Source: Nitratireductor sp. (lineage in GTDB: Bacteria > Pseudomonadota > Alphaproteobacteria > Rhizobiales > Rhizobiaceae). From it: 64,000 nucleotides of DNA. The notes below the pieces were generated by a model. The model worked only from the letters and a program-made list of their open reading frames with translations, was not told the origin of the DNA and made no database searches. The translations under genes were made by a program, and so were the position numbers. Of the stretch, positions 51,651 to 61,126 are shown piece by piece; position 1 is the stretch's first letter; each line of letters opens with the position of its first letter. The DNA lies in the NCBI GenBank assembly GCA_020637805.1, contig JACKJU010000002.1, positions 310,001 through 374,000 on the forward strand, written 5' to 3'.

Positions 51651-52103
51651 ATGGACTTGAATGGCGAGGAGTTTATCCCGGCGCCCCGTGAAAGGGTGTG
51701 GGAGATGCTTAACGATCCGGAGATTCTGCGTCAGTGCATTCCCGGATGCGAGACCCTTGAACAGGCGGAACCGGACCAGTTTTCCGCCGAAGTGGTTCTC
51801 AAGATCGGACCGGTCAAGGCACGGTTCAACGGCGAGGTATTCATCAAGGACAAGAACTTCCCCGATGGCTATCGCATCGAGGGTGAGGGCAAGGGCGGTA
51901 TTGCCGGTTTTGCCAGTGGTGGCGCTGACGTCATCCTCAAGGAGCAGGAGGATGGAACGCTGCTCGAATACCGGGTGGATGCCAATGTTGGCGGAAAGAT
52001 CGCCCAGCTGGGCTCGCGCCTGATCACGTCCACTTCGAAGAAACTGGCCGGGCAGTTTTTCGGGAAATTTTCTGAACTGGCAGCGCAGGCTCAAACAGCC
52101 TGA
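51651..52103 (+). CDS. CoxG-like SRPBCC protein
   Basis: 150 aa; GGAGGAAAAC just upstream of the ATG. Start MDLNGEEFIPAPRERVWEMLNDPEILRQCIPGCETLE is the CoxG/SRPBCC hallmark, followed by VKARFNGEVFIKDKN, DANVGGKIAQLGSRLI and the helix KKLAGQFFGKFSELA. CoxG helps anchor or supply the molybdenum hydroxylase to the membrane in Oligotropha. It leads the S-L-M genes. Confidence 0.9.
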   Translation: MDLNGEEFIPAPRERVWEMLNDPEILRQCIPGCETLEQAEPDQFSAEVVLKIGPVKARFNGEVFIKDKNFPDGYRIEGEGKGGIAGFASGGADVILKEQEDGTLLEYRVDANVGGKIAQLGSRLITSTSKKLAGQFFGKFSELAAQAQTA

Positions 52104-52169
52104 TTTGCCGCATTTAGGGGTGCCACGGCATCCCGCCATTTTTGGCAAGATGATCAAGGGAGGAATTTG

Positions 52170-52640
52170 ATGTCGAAGGTTTCGATGACGGTTAACGGGA
52201 AGACCGTTGAGCGTGAGGTTGAGGACCGGATGCTTCTAGTGGAGTTTCTGCGCGAGGAGCTGAACCTGACTGGCACGCATGTTGGCTGTGACACGTCGCA
52301 ATGCGGGGCTTGCGTTGTGCATGTCGACGGCAAGGCGGTGAAGTCGTGCACGCAGCTTGCGGTTCAGGCGAGCGGTTGCGAGGTCGTGACGATCGAGGGT
52401 CTTGCGACGGGTGGCGACCTTCATCCGATGCAGGCTGCGTTCAAGGAGAACCACGGACTGCAATGCGGTTTCTGCACGCCGGGCATGATCATGACGGCGG
52501 TCGACCTGGTCAACCGTGTTGGCGCGGGCAATCTCGACGAGAAGACGATCCGGGAGAACCTTGAGGGCAATATCTGCCGCTGCACGGGCTACCACAACAT
52601 CGTGCGCTCGATCGAGGCGGGCGCCAAGGCGATGGCCTGA
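52170..52640 (+). CDS. Small [2Fe-2S] subunit of form II CO-dehydrogenase-like hydroxylase
   Basis: 156 aa (ATG at 52170 with AGGGAGGA upstream). Plant-type [2Fe-2S] site CDTSQCGAC...C (residues about 40-62), then the four-helix [2Fe-2S] site CGFCTPG and CRCTGY (about 100-140). Passes electrons from the Mo site to FAD. First of the S-L-M order, which is itself typical of form II sets. Confidence 0.94.
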   Translation: MSKVSMTVNGKTVEREVEDRMLLVEFLREELNLTGTHVGCDTSQCGACVVHVDGKAVKSCTQLAVQASGCEVVTIEGLATGGDLHPMQAAFKENHGLQCGFCTPGMIMTAVDLVNRVGAGNLDEKTIRENLEGNICRCTGYHNIVRSIEAGAKAMA

Positions 52641-52814
52641 ATGGGGGCCTGAACGGGTCCTGTCATTGGGGCCTGAGTGGGTTTCGGTTGGCAAACGGTT
52701 GCATGCGAATAGCGAACAGAGGTTTTTTGGGAGCGGCGAGACGACAGGGACGATGACGGCAGGATTTCCTGTCTCGAAGTCCAGGTCTCGTTCTCCGGCA
52801 AAGGAGGAGACATC

Positions 52815-55157
52815 ATGGGAGTAGAAGGCATTGGCGCAAGGGTTCTCAGGAAAGAGGACAAGCGCTTCATCACCGGCAAGGGCCGTTACACGGACGACTT
52901 CAAGATGGCAGGCATGCATTATGCCGCCTTCGTGCGCAGTCCGCATGCCCATGCGAAGATCCGGGGCATCGACAAGTCGGCTGCCGAGGCCATGCCGGGC
53001 GTCGTTGGCGTTCTCGACGGCAAGCAGCTGACGGGTGACGGCATCGGCAACCTGATCTGCGGCTGGATGATCCATTCCAAGGACGGTTCGCCGATGAACA
53101 TGGGGGCCTGGTCGGCGATTGCGACCGAGCATGTGCGCTATGTTGGCGATGCTGCTGCCGTGGTGGTGGCGGACACGCTGGAGAATGCGCGTGCTGCCGC
53201 CGAGGCGGTGGTGATCGACTACGAGGAACTGCCGCATGTCATCCGTGCGGTCGATGCTTTGAAGGACGGCGCGCCCCAGCTTCACCCCGAGGCGAAGGGC
53301 AACCTGATCTATGACTGGGAGATCGGCGAGAAGGATGCCACCGAACAGGCGATTGCCGGTGCGGCCCATGTCACGGAGATGGAGATCGTCAACAACCGCC
53401 TGTCGCCCAACCCGATGGAGCCGCGCGCCGCGCTTGCCAATTACGACGAGGCCGACGACCACTTCACGCTCTACACCACCAGCCAGAACCCGCATGTGGC
53501 AAGGCTGGTATTGTCGGCCTTCTACCAGGTGGCGCCCGAGCACAAGCTCAGGGTGATCGCGCCCGATGTGGGCGGCGGCTTCGGCTCGAAGATCTACATC
53601 TACCCGGAAGAGATCGTCTGCCTGTGGGCCTCGAAGCGGCTTGGCGTTCCGGTCAAGTGGACTTCCGACCGTACCGAGGCCTTCCTGACCGATGCCCATG
53701 GCCGCGACCACGTGTCGAAGGCCCGCATCGGCTTCGACAAGGACGGCAAGATCGTCGGCTTCTCGATCGACACCATTGCCAACATCGGCGCCTACATGTC
53801 GCTGTTCTCGTCTTCGGTGCCGACCTATCTCTATGCGACGCTTCTTTCGGGCCAGTACAACATCGCCAACATCCACTGCAATGTGCGCACGGTCTACACC
53901 AACACGGCGCCGGTCGATGCCTATCGCGGGGCAGGGCGTCCCGAGGCTACCTATCTTGTCGAGCGCATCATGGAGACGGCGGCGCGCGAGATGGGCATGG
54001 ACCCGGCCGAACTGCGGCGCAGGAACTTCGTCAGCGAGTTCCCGCACCAGACGCCGGTGATCATGTGCTATGACGCGGGCGACTACAACGCGACGCTGGA
54101 TGCGGCGCTGAAGGCTGCCGACTACGCCAATATCGGCAAGCGCAAGGAAGAGGCGAAGGCACGCGGCAAGCTGCGCGGCATCGGGCTTTCCTGCTACATC
54201 GAAGCCTGTGGCATTGCGCCATCCGCAGCAGTCGGATCGCTGGGTGCTGGCGTTGGCCTTTGGGAATCGGGCGAAATCCGCGTCAACCCGGTTGGTACGG
54301 TGGAGATCCTCACCGGTTCGCATTCGCACGGCCAGGGTCACGAGACCACCTTTGCCCAGCTGGTCAACGAACGCTTCGGCCTGCCGGTCGACAATGTCCA
54401 GGTCATCCATGGCGACACCGACAAGGTGCAGTTCGGCATGGGTACCTACGGCTCGCGCTCTGGTGCCGTCGGCATGTCGGCGCTGGTGAAGGCACTCGAC
54501 AAGGTAGAGGCGAAGGCCAAGAAGATTGCCGCCCACCTGATGGAGGCCGACGAGGGCGACATCGTCATCGAGGATGGCGAGGTCAAGGTTGCCGGTACCG
54601 ACAGGAAGCTTGGCTGGCACGAGGTCTGCCTTGCCGCCTATACCGGGCACAACCTGCCGCAAGGCATGGAGCCCGGCCTCAAGGAGACGGCGTTCTACGA
54701 TCCGACCAACTTCACCTTCCCGGCAGGCACCTATGTCTGCGAGGTGGAGGTCGATCCGGAGACCGGCAAGACCGAGGTCATCCAGTTCGTGGCGGCCGAC
54801 GACTTCGGCGTCATCGTCAACCCGATGATCGTCGAGGGCCAGGTCCATGGCGGCATCACCCAGGGCATCGGCCAAGCGCTTCTGGAAAACGTGATCTACG
54901 ACGACAACGGCCAGCTCTTGACGGCGTCCTACATGGACTACGCCATGCCGCGCGCCGACGACGTGCCAAGCTACAAGCTCTCCACCCACGAGACGGTTTG
55001 CCCCGGCAACCCGATGGGCATGAAGGGCTGCGGCGAGGCGGGTGCCATCGGTTCGCCGCCGGCGCTGATCAACGCCATCACCGATGCCATCGGCAACAAC
55101 AACCTGACCATGCCGGCAACGCCTGCAAGGGTCTGGGCACTGATCAACGGCAAGTAA
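52815..55157 (+). CDS. Large molybdopterin subunit of form II CO-dehydrogenase-like hydroxylase
   Basis: 780 aa. Start GARVLRKEDKRFITGKGRYTDDF, GGGFGSK, and the active-site loop AYRGAGRPE near residue 368. True CO dehydrogenases (form I) carry AYXCSFR with the Cu-S-Mo cysteine; this AYRGAGR loop lacks that cysteine and defines form II, whose substrate is generally not proven to be CO. Mo-cofactor segments QGHETTFAQ, GTYGSRSGAVGMSA and the base Glu in GCGEAGAIG are present. Cytoplasmic or membrane-associated. Confidence 0.95.
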   Translation: MGVEGIGARVLRKEDKRFITGKGRYTDDFKMAGMHYAAFVRSPHAHAKIRGIDKSAAEAMPGVVGVLDGKQLTGDGIGNLICGWMIHSKDGSPMNMGAWSAIATEHVRYVGDAAAVVVADTLENARAAAEAVVIDYEELPHVIRAVDALKDGAPQLHPEAKGNLIYDWEIGEKDATEQAIAGAAHVTEMEIVNNRLSPNPMEPRAALANYDEADDHFTLYTTSQNPHVARLVLSAFYQVAPEHKLRVIAPDVGGGFGSKIYIYPEEIVCLWASKRLGVPVKWTSDRTEAFLTDAHGRDHVSKARIGFDKDGKIVGFSIDTIANIGAYMSLFSSSVPTYLYATLLSGQYNIANIHCNVRTVYTNTAPVDAYRGAGRPEATYLVERIMETAAREMGMDPAELRRRNFVSEFPHQTPVIMCYDAGDYNATLDAALKAADYANIGKRKEEAKARGKLRGIGLSCYIEACGIAPSAAVGSLGAGVGLWESGEIRVNPVGTVEILTGSHSHGQGHETTFAQLVNERFGLPVDNVQVIHGDTDKVQFGMGTYGSRSGAVGMSALVKALDKVEAKAKKIAAHLMEADEGDIVIEDGEVKVAGTDRKLGWHEVCLAAYTGHNLPQGMEPGLKETAFYDPTNFTFPAGTYVCEVEVDPETGKTEVIQFVAADDFGVIVNPMIVEGQVHGGITQGIGQALLENVIYDDNGQLLTASYMDYAMPRADDVPSYKLSTHETVCPGNPMGMKGCGEAGAIGSPPALINAITDAIGNNNLTMPATPARVWALINGK

Positions 55158-55172
55158 GGGGAGCACAAACCA

Positions 55173-55973
55173 ATGTATGCAACCAACTATCACCGTGCTT
55201 CCTCGGTCGAGGAAGCGGTAAACCTTCTCAAGTCGGGCGATGACGCCAAGTTCGTCTCCGGCGGACAGACGCTGATCCCGACCATGAAACAGCGCCTTGC
55301 AGCGCCTTCCGACCTCGTCGACCTTCGCCATATCGATGCGATGAAGGGCATCTCGATCGATGGCGTACAGGTGACCATCGGTGCGGCCACCACCCATGCG
55401 GAAGTGGCCTCGTCGGCGGAACTGGCGGGTGTGTGCGCCGCGATCTGCAGCCTTGCCGCCCATATCGGCGATCCTGCCGTGCGCCACATGGGCACGATTG
55501 GCGGCTCTGTCGCCAACAACGACCCGGCGGCCGACTATCCGGCAGCGGTGCTGGGCCTCGATGCCCAGGTTCGCACGTCGAAGCGCACCATCGATGCCGC
55601 CGACTTCTTCAACGGCATGTTCGACACTGCCCTCGAGGAAGACGAGGTGATCACGGCGATCACCTTCCAGGCACCGGAAAAGGCGGCCTATGTGAAGTAC
55701 CCGAACCCGGCCTCGCGCTATGCCATGTGCGGCGTGTTCGCGGCCAGGCTGAAGGACGGCTCGGTGCGTGTCGCGATTACCGGCGCCGGCAATGACGGCG
55801 TCTTCCGCCATACTGAGATGGAAGAGGCGCTTGCCGCCGACTGGTCACCCGCCGCCATCGCCAGCTGCTCCGTCGACGAGGGCGACATGCTCTCCGATAT
55901 CCATGGCGACAGCGCATACCGCGCAAACCTCGTCAGGGTCATCGCAAAACGCGCCGTCGAAGCCGCAGCATAA
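55173..55973 (+). CDS. FAD-binding middle subunit of form II CO-dehydrogenase-like hydroxylase
   Basis: 266 aa. The FAD-binding motifs are ASSVEEAVNLLKSGDDAKFVSGGQTLIPTMKQRL and HMGTIGGSVANNDPAADYPAAVLGL (near residues 100-125), with a CO_deh_flav_C domain in the last third. Links the [2Fe-2S] subunit to the quinone or cytochrome acceptor. Follows the large subunit by 15 bp. Confidence 0.94.
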   Translation: MYATNYHRASSVEEAVNLLKSGDDAKFVSGGQTLIPTMKQRLAAPSDLVDLRHIDAMKGISIDGVQVTIGAATTHAEVASSAELAGVCAAICSLAAHIGDPAVRHMGTIGGSVANNDPAADYPAAVLGLDAQVRTSKRTIDAADFFNGMFDTALEEDEVITAITFQAPEKAAYVKYPNPASRYAMCGVFAARLKDGSVRVAITGAGNDGVFRHTEMEEALAADWSPAAIASCSVDEGDMLSDIHGDSAYRANLVRVIAKRAVEAAA

Positions 55974-56075
55974 ACCAAACTACACAGAAGCAGCGAGAAG
56001 GCCGGGGGAACCGGAATCTCAAAGTTCCGGGGGCAAGCGGTGCCCTCAGGAAATGAATAAAGAGGAACATATCCA

Positions 56076-56507
56076 ATGAGTGTTGTCAGGTTTTTGGCAT
56101 GCGGAGTTGCCGTGGTAACAGGTCTTGCGGGCATGGCCTTGCCCGCACATTCCTCGGATGCGGCGTTTTCGAAGATCAAGATCGAGGCAGGTGAAAAGCT
56201 GTTCGATTCCGAATGCCGGCGCTGTCATGCAGCCGATGCCAAGGACCCCTCCTATGGGCCTCTGCTTGAAAACATCATTGGCAGGGGAGCCGGCACCTAT
56301 CCCGATTTCGACTATTCGACGGCGCTGGAAGCCTCCGGAATTGTCTGGACGGAGGCCGCATTGCGGGCCTGGATGGAGGACAATACCGGGTTCATGCCTG
56401 GAACGAAGATGCGCCATGTGGGCATAACCGACCGTACAGTGCAGGATTTCATCATTGCCTATCTGGAGTCGATCACGACCCGAGATGGCAAGGAAATCAG
56501 CAAGTAG
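56076..56507 (+). CDS. Small periplasmic class I cytochrome c
   Basis: 143 aa with a signal peptide (FLACGVAVVTGLAGMALPAHS). Haem site CRRCH (residues about 48-52), then GPLLENIIGRGAGTYPDFDYSTALEASGIVWTEAALRAWMEDNTGFMPGTKMRHVG; the axial Met is in FMPGTKM. Resembles mitochondrial-type cytochrome c/c2. Located 100 bp after the Mo-hydroxylase genes and may serve as an electron carrier for it or for the respiratory chain. Confidence 0.9.
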   Translation: MSVVRFLACGVAVVTGLAGMALPAHSSDAAFSKIKIEAGEKLFDSECRRCHAADAKDPSYGPLLENIIGRGAGTYPDFDYSTALEASGIVWTEAALRAWMEDNTGFMPGTKMRHVGITDRTVQDFIIAYLESITTRDGKEISK

Positions 56508-56786
56508 CGCGATCTTCGCACCCTTTCTTTGCGTTCACGTGTACCTGATCCTTCATGAGCCGCCGCCCGGTAACCTGCGGACAGGTTGCATCGCCTGTGA
56601 GCCGTGCGGCTGAAGGGGCCTGAAACGAGTTATTAATGCCGTCCGGCAGCGCTATCCGTCATTGCGGGCAGGAAAAAGAAATCGTCTTTGTTCTTTGCGC
56701 ATGCGGCGAGTGATGTTATTTTGATGCCAACGTGAAACGAACAGGCGCTGGCATTCGCGAGGAAGACCGCGCCGAAGGAAAAGGTC

Positions 56787-58532
56787 TTGAGCAAACTTCC
56801 CGGCCGTGATCGGCACAAGGGGAAGGACCGGGACCGCATCGAGGACGGAAACCGTGGCGCTGCCGGATTCAATCACAGGCAAGGTGTTGCAAAACCGGTT
56901 TCCGGTACTGCAGGAACAACTGGTGAAGCCTTGCAGGCTGGCGGCAATGCGGCTGCTGCAGGCGAGGGCAACAGGCGTTCCGGCAAGTTCAACCCATCCG
57001 GCGCAGCGGCAATCGAATCCGATCCGCCTCGCGGAAACAGGTCGAAGAAGCGCCGCAGGAAGAAGCGGCGCACCTCTGGCGGTACCAGTCCCGACGCCGT
57101 AGCAAGCGGCGTCAATCCCGGCACCGGCAACGGTGCGACAATTCCGGATGCAGAGCGTTCGCGCGACGGTGCGAGCCACGGGATACATGCAGGTTCCGGC
57201 CAGTCGCGTGAAGCACGGAATGGAGACGGTGTCTCCGGCCCTGCCGACATATCCTCCAGGCGCAGCAACGGCGCAAAGCGCAATCGCGGCAGGCGCAAGC
57301 CGGGCGAGGGCCGTGCCGATTCCGGTGGCGTGCCGCGTGGTATTCGCGCGCCCGTCCAGCCTTCGCCCGCTGCGCGTTATGCGCCAGTACAAAGGGAGAG
57401 CGAGAGGCAGGAGGATGCGCCTGTCCGGCGTCCCGTTCCGCAGCGCAGCCGCAAGCCAGAAGACGGCAATCTCTACGCCGCCCTCGATCTTGGTACCAAC
57501 AATTGCCGTTTGCTGGTTGCCCTGCCGCAGCAGCGCGGCAGGTTCCGCGTGATCGACGGTTTTTCAAGGATCGTACGCCTGGGCGAGGGGCTGGCACACA
57601 GCGGACGGCTTTCGGACGCCGCGATGGACCGGGCGCTCGAAGCGCTGAAGGTGTGTGCGGCAAAGCTGCAGAACCACCCGGTCCGCAAGGCCAGGCTGAT
57701 AGCGACCGAGGCTTGTCGTCAGGCGCAGAACGGCGAAGAGTTCATCGCGAGGGTCAGGACTGAAACAGGTCTCGATCTCGAGATAATCAACCGCGAGACT
57801 GAAGCCTATCTCGCTGCGGAGGGATGCGGCCAGTTGATGGACCGCAAGGCGGACGCAGCCGTGCTGTTCGACATTGGCGGAGGTTCGTCCGAACTGATGC
57901 TGGTTGACCGCCGCAGCGGCCGGAAGCGCATCTCAGACCAGATCGTCTCCTGGACATCCCTGCCGCTTGGCGTGGTCACGCTGGCAGAGCGTCATGGCGG
58001 CAAGGAGGTGGACGGCGACATCTTCCGCGGCATGGTGAGCGAAGTGAAGCATCATCTGGCGGCCTTCGAGGGCAGGCTCGAGCTTGAAAGAGTTTGGCAG
58101 AAGGGCAGGGTTCACCTTCTGGGCACCTCCGGCACCGTCACCACGCTGGCGGGTATTCATCTCAATCTCGATCGTTATGACCGGCGCCGCGTTGACGGAT
58201 TGTGGATGTCATCGGGCGAGATCGACACGGTGGTCCGGTCCCTGCTCGAAATGAACTATCATGAACGCGCGGCGAGCCCTTGCGTGGGTCAGGAGAGGGC
58301 AGACCTCGTCATGGCAGGGTGTGCGATCCTGGAAGCGATCCGCGAAACCTGGCCCGCAGAGCGCCTGAGGGTGGCGGACCGTGGCCTTCGCGAAGGCATG
58401 CTCACGCAACTGATCTCGAGCGATGGCGCGTGGCTCAAACCCAAGCATGGCCGCTGGCCGCGCAGGCCGGGCGGCCGGGGCACCAGACCTTCGAACGGCT
58501 CCGCCACCCGTCGCAATGGAGAAGAACAATGA
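56787..58532 (+). CDS. Ppx/GppA phosphatase family protein with long basic disordered N-terminus
   Basis: 581 aa from a TTG at 56787 preceded by AAGGAAAAGG; no ATG gives the same frame nearby. Residues 1-225 are low-complexity and rich in Gly, Arg, Lys, Ser and Pro (for example RSKKRRRKKRRTSGG). The catalytic Ppx/GppA domain begins NLYAALDLGTNNCRLLVALP (about 226), with AVLFDIGGGSSELMLVD and GTSGTVTTLAGIHLNLDRYDRRRVDG. It hydrolyses polyphosphate or pppGpp. The basic tail may bind polyphosphate or RNA. The start could be further downstream. Confidence 0.88.
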   Translation: MSKLPGRDRHKGKDRDRIEDGNRGAAGFNHRQGVAKPVSGTAGTTGEALQAGGNAAAAGEGNRRSGKFNPSGAAAIESDPPRGNRSKKRRRKKRRTSGGTSPDAVASGVNPGTGNGATIPDAERSRDGASHGIHAGSGQSREARNGDGVSGPADISSRRSNGAKRNRGRRKPGEGRADSGGVPRGIRAPVQPSPAARYAPVQRESERQEDAPVRRPVPQRSRKPEDGNLYAALDLGTNNCRLLVALPQQRGRFRVIDGFSRIVRLGEGLAHSGRLSDAAMDRALEALKVCAAKLQNHPVRKARLIATEACRQAQNGEEFIARVRTETGLDLEIINRETEAYLAAEGCGQLMDRKADAAVLFDIGGGSSELMLVDRRSGRKRISDQIVSWTSLPLGVVTLAERHGGKEVDGDIFRGMVSEVKHHLAAFEGRLELERVWQKGRVHLLGTSGTVTTLAGIHLNLDRYDRRRVDGLWMSSGEIDTVVRSLLEMNYHERAASPCVGQERADLVMAGCAILEAIRETWPAERLRVADRGLREGMLTQLISSDGAWLKPKHGRWPRRPGGRGTRPSNGSATRRNGEEQ

Positions 58533-59320
58533 GCAGGAAAAACACTGGAGGCGGGGCAAGAGGCGGCGGAACCGGTAAGAAGAGTTCGCCTGGCCGCAAG
58601 ATGGTAAAGAGCCGTGACCTGCACACCAAGGTAAAGACCGCGCGGGGGCGCAAACTTTCATCGACGCTGTGGCTGCAGCGCCAGTTGAACGATCCCTATG
58701 TGAAGGCGGCAAAGGCCGAGGGATACGCCTCGCGGGCGGCCTACAAGCTCAAGGAAATCGACGAGCGCTATGGTATCCTGAAAAAGGGCCAGCGCATCAT
58801 CGACCTTGGTGCAGCGCCCGGCGGATGGACCCAGGTTGCGGTCGAGCGTACCGGTTCGACGCCTGAAGAAATCCTGGTGGTCGGCATCGACTATCTCGAC
58901 ATGGATCCGGTTCCCGGAGCGACGATTCTCAAGAAGGATTTCCTCGACGACGATGCCCCGGAAATGCTGATGAATGCGCTTGGCGGGCACGCGCCGGATC
59001 TCGTGATCTCGGACATGGCTGCGCCAACGACAGGCCATCGCAAGACGGACCATATCCGGACCATGCATCTGGTTGAGGTGGCGCTGGATTTTGCCCTGCA
59101 GGTACTCAGGCCCGGCGGGCACTTTCTTTCGAAAACCTTCCAGGGTGGAACCGAAGCCGAGCTCCTGAACCTGCTCAAAAACAATTTCGAGACCGTCGTG
59201 CACGTAAAACCGCCTGCGTCGCGTGACGGTTCGGTGGAACTCTACTTCCTGGCGCGCAATTTCAAGGGACGACCGCAAAAGGAGAGCGGATCGGACGGAA
59301 AAGACCCGCAAGACCGGTAA
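58529..59320 (+). CDS. rlmE: 23S rRNA 2'-O-methyltransferase RlmE (FtsJ)
   Basis: 263 aa, ATG overlapping the Ppx/GppA stop. Basic N-terminal extension, then WLQRQLNDPYVKAAKAEGYASRAAYKLKEIDERYGILKKGQRIIDLGAAPGGWTQVA (SAM motif I), DLVISDMAAPTTGHRKTDH (catalytic Asp) and LRPGGHFLSKTFQGG (catalytic Lys), with Glu in SVELYFLAR. Methylates U2552 of 23S rRNA. The Ppx-RlmE gene pair is common in Hyphomicrobiales. Confidence 0.96.
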   Translation: MSRKNTGGGARGGGTGKKSSPGRKMVKSRDLHTKVKTARGRKLSSTLWLQRQLNDPYVKAAKAEGYASRAAYKLKEIDERYGILKKGQRIIDLGAAPGGWTQVAVERTGSTPEEILVVGIDYLDMDPVPGATILKKDFLDDDAPEMLMNALGGHAPDLVISDMAAPTTGHRKTDHIRTMHLVEVALDFALQVLRPGGHFLSKTFQGGTEAELLNLLKNNFETVVHVKPPASRDGSVELYFLARNFKGRPQKESGSDGKDPQDR

Positions 59321-59452
59321 TCAACGGTTAACCAATGCGGCAGGAATTGCCGCCTGAACCGCGAATTGCCAGTTTGGCCAATTGCCCCGACATTGCTTGT
59401 TTACCTTTGCCCCATAGCGTCGAAGCTTGATTTGCAAATTGTGGCTCAGGTT

Positions 59453-61126
59453 ATGAACAGTACCGGTCCTACGGAAAATCCCGCCATGGAAGGCAACGAG
59501 ACTCCGCGCGAAGTAGCGACGCTCTATTTGCGTTCGCCGCTGTTCGTGTTCGGAGCGCTGCTTCTGGTTGCTGGCATTCTGGCCTTGTTCGGAGCGCGGA
59601 TTGCGCTTCCTGAAAATACCAAGCCTATTATCGCGATGATCTTCCTCACCGCTGCTGTCGTTGCAGCGCTCATCCGCGGCGCGCTGCATCGAAATGGTGT
59701 GACAGAACGAGACGTCTTCGAAGCCGCCGCCAGCGTAACGGTTTCTCCGAGAGAGGCGCCAGTGGGCGAAAAGGCTGCATCCGGGAGCCAGGGTCTTGTG
59801 TCGCTGTCGCTCACCGACAAGCTCACCGGTCTTGGAAACCGCATGAGGATGCAGGCAAAGTTCAATACGCTTGAAGCCGACTACCGGGAATCCCCGGAAT
59901 CGCGGCGCAAGGGGTTTGCAATCGGGCTTGTCGATATCAATGGCATGAAACCGATCAACGACCTGTTCGGCATTTCCGGCGGAGACGATGTGATCCGCCA
60001 GTGTTCGCAGCGCCTCAGAAGCGCGCTCGAGGGCAAGGGGTTCGTCTACCGCTACGAGGGCGACGTATTCGCTTTCGTATTGCCCGGAATGGTGAGCCAC
60101 AAGGAAGTGGAAGAAACCGGCAAGCTGTTGCAGGAGGTGATTCAGGCTCCCTTCGACATCGCGGGATGCCAGGTTCGCCTCAGCGGATCATTCGGCTTTG
60201 GGATCTATCCTGAAGCGGGCAGGAGTTTCGAAGCAGTACAGAACAATCTCGGCAGTGCACTTTACCATTCCAAGCGGAACGGGCGAGGCCGCGTGACGCT
60301 GTACTGCGAGGAACTGGAGCGCACGATCCGTGAGAACACGCTTCTTGAACAATCGCTTCGCAGGGCCATCGAGAACAACGAGATTTCTCCTCATTTTCAG
60401 CCGATCATTTCGCTGAAGGACGGAAGCCTGCTCGGATTCGAGGCGCTGGCACGCTGGATCGATGCCGAGTTGGGATTTGTGTCACCGGCCAAGTTCATAC
60501 CGCTTGCCGAGGAGCGCGGGATCATCAGCCGGTTGACAGACACGTTGCTTGAACAGGCCGCGCGTACCGCCGCCGACTGGCCGGATGACCTGTTTCTTTC
60601 ATTCAACCTTTCGAGTGTCCAACTGATCGACAGCAACGCTGCGCAACAAATACTCACCATCATCGAGAAGGCGGGCCTGCCGCCGCAGCGTCTCGAAATT
60701 GAGGTGACCGAGACGGCAATGATGGCCGATCCCGTGATTGCGGCGCAGATCATAGAGGACCTTCACCAGGCCGGCGTTCGCGTTTCGATGGATGATTTTG
60801 GCACCGGACAGTCGTCACTCGGGCGCCTGCGCGAACTGAAACTCGACAAGGTGAAAATCGACCGAAGCTTCATCATGGCGATCGGGGATGACCGGCCGGC
60901 ACAGCATATCGTGAGGGCAATTCTCGAAATGTGCGCGGGCCTCGATCTGGCCGTGGTGGCTGAAGGTATCGAGGAAATAGGCCAGGCGGAAAACCTGAAA
61001 CGCTTCGGTTGCGATGCGGGCCAAGGGTATCTCTTCGGCAAGCCGCAGGATGCGCACACAACCATGAACTACATCCGGGAGTTCCGCCGCGTTCCGCATT
61101 CAGACCGCGATCTGAAGATCGCCTGA
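59453..61126 (+). CDS. Membrane GGDEF-EAL protein, degenerate GGDEF
   Basis: 557 aa from the ATG at 59453; a frame open to 59366 is possible. Two TM helices (about residues 25-75), then a GGDEF domain starting LTDKLTGLGNR whose active site is YEGDVFAFV (EGDVF), so cyclase activity is unlikely. The EAL domain is complete: FEALARW, FNLSSVQL, LEIEVTETAMM, SMDDFGTGQSSLGRL (loop 6) and DKVKIDRSFI, VAEGIEE. It probably hydrolyses cyclic di-GMP, with the GGDEF domain possibly regulatory. Confidence 0.93.
   Translation: MNSTGPTENPAMEGNETPREVATLYLRSPLFVFGALLLVAGILALFGARIALPENTKPIIAMIFLTAAVVAALIRGALHRNGVTERDVFEAAASVTVSPREAPVGEKAASGSQGLVSLSLTDKLTGLGNRMRMQAKFNTLEADYRESPESRRKGFAIGLVDINGMKPINDLFGISGGDDVIRQCSQRLRSALEGKGFVYRYEGDVFAFVLPGMVSHKEVEETGKLLQEVIQAPFDIAGCQVRLSGSFGFGIYPEAGRSFEAVQNNLGSALYHSKRNGRGRVTLYCEELERTIRENTLLEQSLRRAIENNEISPHFQPIISLKDGSLLGFEALARWIDAELGFVSPAKFIPLAEERGIISRLTDTLLEQAARTAADWPDDLFLSFNLSSVQLIDSNAAQQILTIIEKAGLPPQRLEIEVTETAMMADPVIAAQIIEDLHQAGVRVSMDDFGTGQSSLGRLRELKLDKVKIDRSFIMAIGDDRPAQHIVRAILEMCAGLDLAVVAEGIEEIGQAENLKRFGCDAGQGYLFGKPQDAHTTMNYIREFRRVPHSDRDLKIA

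Noticed and set aside
52236..55811. 1191-codon open frame on the minus strand
   Set aside because: It is antisense to the intact S-L-M hydroxylase genes, and its His/Arg/Asp-rich composition is that of a GC-rich shadow frame.
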